Shown here: in pieces, positions 56,049 to 64,000 of the stretch | Position numbering within the stretch: the stretch's first letter is position 1 | Layout: each line of letters begins with the position of its first letter | DNA from: Haliclona indistincta | Lineage: Eukaryota; Porifera; Demospongiae; Haplosclerida; Chalinidae | Assembly (NCBI GenBank): GCA_964017065.1 | Contig: OZ024792.1 | Span: 7,249,754-7,313,753 of the forward strand | Direction: 5' to 3' | Length of the DNA: 64,000 nucleotides | Position numbers and translations under genes: made by a program | Notes under the pieces: generated by a model | What the model was told of the DNA's origin: nothing | What the model saw: the letters and a program-made list of their open reading frames with translations, nothing else | The model's database searches: none

Positions 56049-57974
56049 TTGCTACTTTTCTGTAGAGAGAGAATTGTTCACATGTTGGCTCTACGTCCAT
56101 TGAAGAGAGAAGACATTGTCACTAAGCTCAAGAAAGGTAGAGAGAGCACAACTGAGCTTAGCTGTGCTTGATACATGTCCACGATCCACAGCTACCAAGA
56201 GAAGCGAGAGTGCAATGACTAACATCAACTCCATACTCAGTGAGGTCAGAGTGGTTTGTTTTCACAAGAGACAATCACTAGTTGTCTGACGAATCACTAG
56301 TTGTCTGACGAATCACTAGTTGTCTTGACGAATCACTAGTTGTCTGACGAATCACTAGTTGTCTGACGAATCACTAGTTGTCTTGACGAATCACTAGTTG
56401 TCTTGACGTATCACTAGTTGTCTTTACGAATTAGTTGTCTGGACGAATCACTAGTTGTCTTGACAGTTGTCTTGACAAATCACTAGTTGTTTTGACTCCT
56501 AAAAATCAACATGCTAACAATTGACTAACTTTGTGTGTTACAAACTGTACTCTTTCCAGGTGGCGGAGATACAGGACTCCGCCTATCACCTGCGACCTCA
56601 ATTCATGAGTGAGCTGCAAGTAGACAACTGGCCGTATTACAATGACCAGGAGCGGCAATTAATGAAGAGGTATGTTATCATCTGAGGTTTACCATTGTAT
56701 AACTTGTGTGTCTGTTTACAGAAAACTCAACAACATTGTCAGACCACCTGCTGCTACTTTACAAGACCCACCACTTGCAGCCACTGCCAATATTACAACA
56801 AAAGTAAGACTCTACTTGTCTTTTTCATATTTTACTCTTTTCGTCTGTAGCGTACTATTCCTGATTTTAACAAGCCTTCAAAACCCAAAAATACTCATCC
56901 CGTCGTCACCGAGTCAGCTTCGCCTTTTGTAAAAAAATCTTCGCCTCCTTTTCCACCCAAGTCAACACTCAACTCGACATCTAATAATTCCCCTCCTCTT
57001 CCTGTTAATACAACTGGAGCATTTCATTCCACACAGTCGGATCATAAGCCTCCTTCCTTGATAACCACTTCCTCTTCTACCTTGTCTACCTTGTCTACTT
57101 TGTCAACTAATTCTAGTGCTGAGAGCTTAACAGCCGTTCCCAGCACTCACCATCCTTCACTCACTCACCATCCTGCACTCACTCACCGTAGCCCTGCCCA
57201 TCCCCAGCAAGTACCGGGTAGTGGTGGTGACAGTGAAAATCTCCCTGTTACTGCTAGTGGGAGGAAGAGAAAACGAGACAATGAAGACCACAAAGACAAA
57301 AGAAAGAAAAAGAAGCACAAACATATGAAAGGTGAATGTTTTATTTGTTTTAAATTGTGTGTATGTTATGTTTTTTTTACCAGATCAAGCAGCTGCTCTG
57401 AATTTGTCAACGGTCAAGGACAACTCGTCTGTCAATAAACCAGCAAAATCCGATGCTTCATCGACGTCAAGCAGCACAGACTGGTCATGGTAAGCAACGT
57501 TGACTCTTTTGATTTAATTTTCTCTCAGCGAGTATCCTCCGATTAAGTCTGATCTTGAGCGTGCCGGGTACAAGCGTCTTTTTAACCGCGAGTACAGTGA
57601 GTATCTAGAGGTGAAGAGAGCGACGGATGAGGTGCAAGAGGACGTGGCGAGACTCACTGCACAGCTCAACTCACTCAGAAAGGACACGGACGAGTTCAAG
57701 GTTGTTAAACACTCAAGTGTGCTCGTTGATGAAAGGAATTTTTTGTCTTGTAGAAAGTGAAGAGAAAAATTAGAGATAAATATCTTGGAATTCAAGAGGT
57801 AGGTAAATTTTTGCTAGCAGCCGTTAATCTGTTGTTTTTTTTTTCTTGCAGGATAAAGATTATCAGAAAAGAAAGGAACGATTTCTTCTACTGCACTATA
57901 AACTAGCTCATGTAAAGAAGATGGTTATGGAGTACGACTCTCTACACGGACTCCAAGACCAAACACTCTCTTGA
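54896..57974 (+). CDS. ELL: RNA polymerase II elongation factor ELL
   Basis: Fifteen exons (54896-55057, 55254-55292, 55358-55471, 55524-55636, 55699-55739, 55799-56006, 56066-56136, 56192-56244, 56560-56669, 56722-56803, 56851-57331, 57384-57489, 57529-57700, 57754-57798, 57852-57974) join in phase to 639 residues, close to human ELL (621) and ELL2 (640). The N-terminal elongation domain (CLIHVKLTESS) includes a winged-helix part (RIVHMLALRPLKREDI). A Ser/Pro/Lys-rich linker with a KRKRDNEDHKDKRKKKK nuclear signal leads to a C-terminal occludin-homology coiled coil (YPPIKSDLERAGYKRLFN). It suppresses pausing by Pol II in the super elongation complex. The call is secure. Confidence 0.93.
55206..55252. 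repeat. (CT)n microsatellite in ELL intron 1
   Basis: CTAT/CT tract running directly into the acceptor of exon 2, where it doubles as the polypyrimidine tract. Confidence 0.9.
56007..56047. repeat. (GT)n microsatellite at ELL donor
   Basis: About 20 GT units beginning exactly at the splice donor of ELL exon 6. Confidence 0.9.
56265..56490. repeat. 19-20-bp minisatellite in ELL intron 8
   Basis: About ten units of AATCACTAGTTGTCTGACG with occasional extra T (GTCTTGACG), decaying at the 3' end. Confidence 0.9.
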
Positions 57975-58161
57975 TTATTATTATACGACAATTTTATGCA
58001 TCACTCACGAATCATCTGTTTTGTACATTCACTGCACTCTCTAAAACCACGAAGTTTGCCGCAGGCAGGCCGACATCACGTGAACAAGCTGGCATCTGCG
58101 CTGCTTGCACAGTTCAGATGCCTTGGGCGCGATTAAACATATTTGTAGTACTGCGTACTAG

Positions 58162-58318
58162 TTAAAGTACCGCTCCGAGTGCTCTACGCAATATAATAGC
58201 ACGAGGGGCGTGGCGAGAGGCAAATAGAGCACGAGCCGAAGGCGAGTGCTCTATTTGTCTCGAGACACGACCCGAGTGCTATTATATTGCGTAGAGCACG
58301 AGAAGAGCGGTGCTTTAA
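58162..58318. mobile_element. 157-bp TTAA-flanked MITE with nested hairpins
   Basis: TTAA at 58162-58165 and 58315-58318. The inner ends AGTACCGCTC / GAGCGGTGCT are followed by an inverted repeat built on GTGCTCTACGCAATATAATA. The centre contains a second hairpin, CAAATAGAGCAC...GTGCTCTATTTG. There is no coding capacity. Confidence 0.8.
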
Positions 58319-58924
58319 CAGGTTTAGAGTGTGACCTTGTACAATTGCCATAAGGGATACTGCTAGCAGGCCGAAGACAGTCCAGTATAAACGCTACCAT
58401 TATGGGAATTTACGGAATTATACGGAAATCCGTACACGAGCACATGGTGGAAGGTAGCTGTGGACGAGAGCGCTGTGATTTCGACTTGGGAATATGATAG
58501 GAGCAGAGAATTCAACACCAGAAAAGAAGACGTGTCTTATTTATCTAACTACCAGTGGGCTAAAGCTATGAAGGAATCATGAATCAGTGAGGAACGACTT
58601 CACCGAACCTCGTGGATGAAAGTATCCATCGAACGTACATCAGCAGTGACGCCGAGCTACTTGCTACGCTGCCATGTAGCTACTTTCCGGTTTCATCCTG
58701 TCTTTGAGAAGCTGTAGCGCCCTGGATAAACCTGACGTCACCTACCATGCTAACGGCGTGGCCCTCCTATCTAGCTTTCTTCTGGCCTTTCGATCGCTGT
58801 TAAAGACACTGAATAGTCTCTGTTCGACATTGTTTTAGTATTTTATCAAAATGAAAGTTGTTTGTGTTTCATCGCATGTATTTTGTAATTAAATTCACTG
58901 CATATCGGCATGTTAACACCTGGT

Positions 58925-59032
58925 AGATAGAGCACTGCGGTGGAAAATAGAGCACTGTAGAACAATGGGTTTGGGAAAATAGAGCACTGTTTGAACAATG
59001 GGCAGTGCGTACTATGGAATATAGAGCACTGT
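58925..59032. repeat. Cluster of ATAGAGCACTG motifs
   Basis: At least four copies in direct orientation spaced about 20-45 bp apart. The core AATAGAGCAC is shared with the hairpin of the MITE at 58162-58318, so this may be debris of a related element. Confidence 0.6.
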
Positions 59033-59194
59033 CGGCGCCTTTGATCTTGTATGGTATCATACTCTAAGAGGTGATAGTGTACATTGGTAAAAATAACTGA
59101 GGCGATCTTCACAGGTTCTTATAGACGCAGTAGCGTCATTCATTCAGCAATACCTGAAGAAGATTCGAACAGCAGTTTGGAACGAAAAATCGCT

Positions 59195-61880
59195 ATGCAT
59201 GTAATTTCGCAAACAACGCTCGCTCTAGCATTTGTCTTGCTATGCAGAATCAATGGTACGTGAAAGTCTAAATCAACAGGGTCAGTGTGTCAATTGTTCA
59301 TTCATGTAGCGGTTATCTTTCCTGAGTCGCAGTCAGCGGCACCTGGTGACGTTGTGCTGTTTGAATGCATCTCGCAGGATTTCACTCTAGTCTGGCATAT
59401 TAACGGCAGCGAACTTAGCTGGAGCAACCTTCCTGTAGGTCACTGGGTCAATTCATCAGGCCTGGTAGTGCAGGCTAGACAAGAACTGAATGGAAGTAGA
59501 TATCAATGTGTTCTTGCAACTATTGGTGTGACTGATGGAGGGTCTTTGTTTGTCACCAGAGAGGGGGTAACAAGGAGTCATGCTTCACTGAATGTCACCT
59601 CATCAGGTTAGCGTTATTTTAGAACGCCATGCTGTCTTTAGAAGCATGATATTGCATAGAAGCGGTTATTTTGTTTTTCTAGAGCAGTCAACATTATCCA
59701 CACAGACAGATGTTGTGTAGGCTTATTCCCTGTTACCATTCGGAGAATGCTTGTAGATTGAACCTATTACAAATAATATACACAACACTTTAGTTAACCG
59801 CTCACATCTATCACGTTTGTATATACAGGAGGGACAGCAGTGAACACTAACTACAGAAAGGGGATAGTGGTGACGTCAGTGGTTTACGATCAGGCAACTG
59901 ACAGTTTAATGATCGACTGGGAACCAACTGGATCGTCCTACCAGCTGTACATCAGTAGCTGCACCCATTCTCTCTGGTTGCAGTCGCAGACAGCGAACTG
60001 TGCACCTGTTCTAGTTGATGGTATAACGAGGGCATTGGGCAACAACAGTGTGACTATTGATGTGAGAACCTGTGATCACGAGGATGAGTGTGAGTTCAAC
60101 CCTCCTCAAGGTGCAAGGGTCGATCAACAGACTTTGGTCAAATTGGAAATCAACAGCACAGGTGCTTGCTTATCCGTACAGTGTGGTAAATTTCATGCAC
60201 CTTTTTTCTTGCAGATTTAATTCCTCGAGAGCTTCCGGCCCAAACATTAGCTCAGTCTAACATGCGGGTTTTCCGGTCCAAGCTCTGGTCTCAGTGCACA
60301 CGAGCTGGTCTGAGGATTGCTGTATTTGATGCCACAACCAGAGTCAACTACACTCTCACAGAACTCATTTCTGATTTCAATACCATCTTTTTTCTCAGTG
60401 TGAAGTTTGTAGAGCCTGGTATTGAGATAAACACTGTATCATTGGGGACTACCCAAAGCTTAATCCGAGCACAGTTTGGGGAGACAGTGAGAGAGATATA
60501 CATACAAGAATACTGCACTGATACTAGCTGTGATGGCAGGCTAACAACTACATTTGGAGACAAGATAAAACTGATTATAGATCCAGCCCAACCAAGTCAA
60601 GGTACAACTTAGTGCAATGCTTGATCACTTCTCTACAAATGCATTCCTCCAGATGTCTTACAGACTTGCACATACACAGTTGAAGATATTTTGCGTAAGT
60701 GGAATAGACCGAGTAACAACACATTTTATGGTTTTTATTGTATACAGGATCTCCAACACCAACCGTCGTAGAAATGATTCCAACCTCTACACCAGTTAGA
60801 CCAATGCCTACGTCAACTACGTCAACACCTATTCCTACTGTACAACCGACTAGGCAGCCTAGTATCCCAATTACGCTTTCACTAGGAGGTACATACATGT
60901 ATCTGTCAGAACTGTTTTCCTGTTGAAAAATAATTGTGTTTTTTTGCCTAGCTATCATTGGTCTAGCTCTTGCAATAGTGATGTCGATAGCGCTGGTCTT
61001 AGGAGTTCCAATTATTATTTTTGGAATCGTCAGTTGGAACAAACGAGTAAGTTATAAGTAGGTTAAATGCTGCATCATTCATTTTCTCTTTTTTACGCAA
61101 TAGAGAAAATCTGGTAATGCACTTGCAGCTGGAAACAAACTGTATGATCAGCCTTTGCGGTCATCATTTCGACGCAGTCTGCCGGGTACTCCTAAGCTTT
61201 CATCACCTTCAAGAAACAGTATCTGTGAGTCGCCAATCTCACCAACTTATTCTACCTACTTTGGTCGGCCTCTTGCTAATGGGGACGCCAAGAATCCGCA
61301 ATACCAGCTGGTAGCATTTGTAGAAGGACCACAGGCAGCAATGCACTCACCTCAGGGATCAATCTCATTTGGAGGACACTCAAGAAACCCAAGTAGTGTT
61401 GCACCTATGGACAAGCATAGACAGTACGCTGATTCACCAACTGGAACCAATACTGAGCCACAAACACCAGACTATATCACACAAATGAAGATCCCAGACT
61501 TGAATCTTACAGAGCCCGTTCGTCGCTATGTACCAGTAGACCTTCTACCAGCTGCTTTTTCAGACTCCTTAGCAAGCACACCAATACCCAGGCATGATCA
61601 AGATGGCAACCAGCTCCCTCCTCGTCCTGGTGCTCCATCCCCTATGAGCATTCCTCCAATGTTCCACAATGGATTGCCAAAGGCTTATGACAGAGACAGG
61701 CCAAATTCTGCTCAGCAAATGGCTCAAGCTCCTCCATATTTTAATCCACCAACATATCCAAATCAGCAATGGTCAGCAACCCTACCACGTCTTGGACGAC
61801 CGCCTCAAAGTGATCTAGCAAAAATCAATAAGACCGCAACTACACGTTCTGACGAGGATAGAATTTGGAATGTAGTTTAA
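59195..61880 (+). CDS. Single-pass Ig-type receptor with proline-rich cytoplasmic tail
   Basis: Seven exons (59195-59255, 59310-59606, 59829-60161, 60215-60601, 60748-60888, 60952-61046, 61104-61880) join in phase to 696 residues; introns 1-5 are phase 1, as usual for extracellular modules. A signal peptide (TLALAFVLLCRING) is followed by one Ig-like domain (VVLFECIS ... VWHIN ... GSRYQCV), two beta-rich segments with Cys that could be FN3-like, a Thr/Pro stalk (TPTVVEMIPTSTP), a membrane span (IIGLALAIVMSIALVLGVPI) and a 250-residue Pro/Ser-rich tail without enzyme motif. The tail has several PxxP and SP sites, suggesting an adhesion or signalling receptor that docks SH3/WW or kinase partners. 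I do not recognise a specific orthologue. Confidence 0.75.
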
Positions 61881-62585
61881 TTCTCACCACTGAACAAATC
61901 AATGATTTATATAACTCTCACAACAAATCAGCACATTGCTAACTTTTGATACCACTTAATAAATTATTTGCTGTGTGTTGTGTAGTGTACAAGCTATTTT
62001 GGTTTAATCAAAATTCCTTGCCTGAGTCAGTTGTGACAAAATTTGCTATTGTATCTACTGTGAAGAATATCTGAGATGCCTGCAGGCCTACTTGTACTAA
62101 TAGATACTCGTGCGGCACCATTATAATCAATAGTTATAGTCATCACATAATTTGTGTCTCGTAATTACCTCACTTGTGCATACAGTAGCCCATTTTTGTC
62201 TATAATATAATTATAAATCAGATATCTAATACCTAAGATGGGATCTACTCAAGTATTGCACTTATAATATACCTCGATGTTGCTAATAATTATAAATATA
62301 ATATTATACCTCAATGTTAAATGCACGAATAGTTGGTGTCAGCTTCAGACTTATTTTGTAGATGTTAAGTGAATGTGCATTCGTCAGCATAACTGTAATT
62401 GCATTCCCATGCTCTCTTAGTTTGCATAAATTTTTGACTCCTCCAAATGAATGTTATTCCTGCGACTCTGCAGCTTGCATATGCACACAGCCCTAAGAAC
62501 GGTCATGAATACGATAATCAACTGGTTTAAATATTCATAGCCGAAATGTAATCCGGTAATCGGCGTCCATTTAAAACCAAACCGC
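61881..62585. other. AT-rich intergenic stretch
   Basis: Holds the 3' end of the receptor gene (AATAAA-like AATAAATTATT near 61960) and the presumed promoter of the cyclophilin. I see no further gene. Confidence 0.5.
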
Positions 62586-63532
62586 ATGCGTTTGAGTCGT
62601 TCTGCTTGGTGGGCTGTCATGGCGTCTTGTTTGTTGATCTCTGTCCTCTCGTTACTAGCGTTGTTGCACGTCTCCAGTGCAGCTAACGGCAAGGGGCCGT
62701 TGGTGACGGACGTGGTAAGACTCCAACAGCATTGCACCGTTTACGCATCACGGCACGTGGTACCCTTTGTCTGCATTGTCTCAGGTCTACTTCGATATTT
62801 CCATCGGAGATAACCCTGTGGGAAGGATCGAGATCGGTCTGTTTGGTAAAACTGTTCCGAAAACCGTTAAGAACTTTGTCGCTCTAGCTACCGGAGAGGT
62901 AATTTACCATGATTTGCAATGTTTAGACGAAAGTGTTACTGTTCACTCTCCACAGAAAGGGTTTGGCTACAAAAACAGCAAGTTCCATCGTGTTATCAAG
63001 CAGTTCATGATTCAAGGTAAGAAGAGACAAAGAACCTTATCGCACTACTACACCTGTCTTTCTCATAGGTGGTGATTTCACCAATGGAGATGGAACTGGA
63101 GGTATGACCAACCATTAATCAACCCTATGGTTCTATTGTCCTCTCCTCAGGCAAGAGCATCTATGGAGACAAGTTCAAGGATGAGAACTTCAAGCTACAG
63201 CATCATGGTCCAGGGTGGTTGAGCATGGCTAACGCTGGCAAAGACACCAACGGTTCACAGTTTTTCATCACCACTGTTAAAACATCGTGGCTGGATGGAC
63301 GCCATGTAGTGTTCGGAAGAGTTATAAAAGGAATGGTAAGGGGTGCATATTTTGATTCTGGAATCTTCTATTTGTGTTTCTGGGGTATAATTTATCTTGT
63401 TGTTTTTAGGACGTCGTTAGTCAGATTGAGAAGACGCCCACTGGTAGCAGTGATCGACCCAAGGAGGATGTCACCATTACTGAGTGCGGTCGACTGGACA
63501 CAGAGCCATTCAACTCTGACAAGGACTGGTAA
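62586..63532 (+). CDS. PPIB: Cyclophilin B, ER peptidyl-prolyl isomerase
   Basis: Six exons (62586-62714, 62785-62898, 62956-63016, 63069-63101, 63151-63335, 63410-63532) join in phase to 214 residues (human PPIB 216). A signal peptide ([20 protein letters not shown]) leads into the cyclophilin fold [20 protein letters not shown]. The catalytic and cyclosporin-site residues are present ([43 protein letters not shown]). The C-terminus ends SDKDW. It catalyses proline isomerisation of proteins folding in the ER. An alternative in-frame ATG eleven codons downstream would still give a signal peptide. Confidence 0.95.
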
Positions 63533-63761
63533 AGAAGCCATTGGGAATTGCTATTTTTGGACCCTTTTGACTACTAGTTTATTTTTCAAATTTCGCATGC
63601 TACCATTTCCAGGTTTTTTGTATACATGTACTATAGTCCTAGTTTTAATAAATAGAATTCAATTGTTACAGTGACTATTCACAAGTATTGTTGAAAAGGA
63701 GCATGAAAGAAGATTGAGTTACCTCAATGAGGAGGAAAAAAGCAGGCAATAGACTATGGCT

Positions 63762-64000
63762 TTAGACTAACAAAGGTCTTGAAGCTTGAATACCGAATTC
63801 CATTACTCTCCATGCTGTCTTGGGATCATAGATACTTGGGTCTCTACAGAGAGCCCATACGTACAAGACACTGTCCAACTGCTCCTGTAGATAACAGTCA
63901 ACAACAGTAGCTATGATACTAGCTCACATTAGTATCTGTCTCTCCGCTTGTGATTGTGAGCTGCTGTGCGTTGAAATGTATGACCACAACAGGTCCTCTC
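63762..64000 (-). CDS. 3' end of an unidentified gene leaving the window
   Basis: Two minus-strand exons, 64000(beyond)-63928 and 63884-63762, join in phase across a GT..AG intron and end in TAA. The visible 65 or so residues include VVVIHFNAQQLTITS, LDSVLYVWALCRDPS and a hydrophobic end ASRPLLV. I do not recognise the family. It is convergent with the cyclophilin gene. Confidence 0.5.

Larger units (their letters stand above)
57975..59194. other. Intergenic region between ELL and the Ig-type receptor
   Basis: No gene is supported. It contains the MITE at 58162-58318 and a cluster of ATAGAGCACTG motifs at 58925-59032. Sequence around 58440-58800 is open in places but shows no recognisable protein. 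Confidence 0.5.

Noticed and set aside
56265..56490. Possible CRISPR or regulatory array in ELL
   Set aside because: Direct 19-20-bp tandem units without spacers inside an intron; an ordinary minisatellite.

Overview
The window is animal nuclear DNA: short introns with GT..AG borders, very close gene spacing, and whole genes for metazoan families (OSTF1, LRRK, furin-type convertases, receptor tyrosine phosphatases, ELL, cyclophilin B, fructose-1,6-bisphosphatase). The compactness, the single ROCO kinase closest in motif to LRRK1, the array of receptor phosphatases and the large beta-helix/multipass protein suggest a demosponge (Amphimedon-like). That is inference; no species marker was tested.

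Layout. (1) 0-2 kb: two nested terminal-inverted-repeat transposons. (2) 2-8.7 kb: a nursery of one small four-span membrane protein family on the minus strand: two genes whose exons join cleanly, one diverged gene, several broken copies, and a minisatellite grown out of the last coding exon of one copy. (3) 8.7-15.7 kb: a divergent pair (CCDC34-like coiled-coil protein and a HEATR4-like HEAT protein, 47 bp between start codons, with an RFX X-box-like site) and OSTF1. (4) 17-25.5 kb: a 20-exon LRRK1-type ROCO kinase with a tRNA-Ile(GAU) inside one intron. (5) 25.7-29.7 kb: a 1322-residue beta-helix/multipass membrane protein. (6) 29.8-38.5 kb: three head-to-tail proprotein convertase genes with intact catalytic residues and GPI-like tails, then, on the other strand beyond a glycine-rich RRM gene, a complete small gene that encodes only the convertase signal peptide and prodomain (39.6-40.0 kb). 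(7) 40.1-41.7 kb: FBPase. (8) 42-54.6 kb: three head-to-tail receptor tyrosine phosphatases; one carries a 1.36 kb foldback element in an intron, and the last seems to join a MUC4-like EGF-AMOP-VWD ectodomain to a phosphatase with a WPE loop. (9) 54.9-63.5 kb: ELL, an Ig-type receptor and cyclophilin B; a last minus-strand gene leaves the window at 64 kb.

Exon coordinates below were joined by hand from splice signals and checked for reading phase. All genes given with a full exon list stay open from ATG to stop. The main candidates for something undescribed are the free-standing convertase prodomain beside its likely targets and the mucin-like receptor phosphatase.
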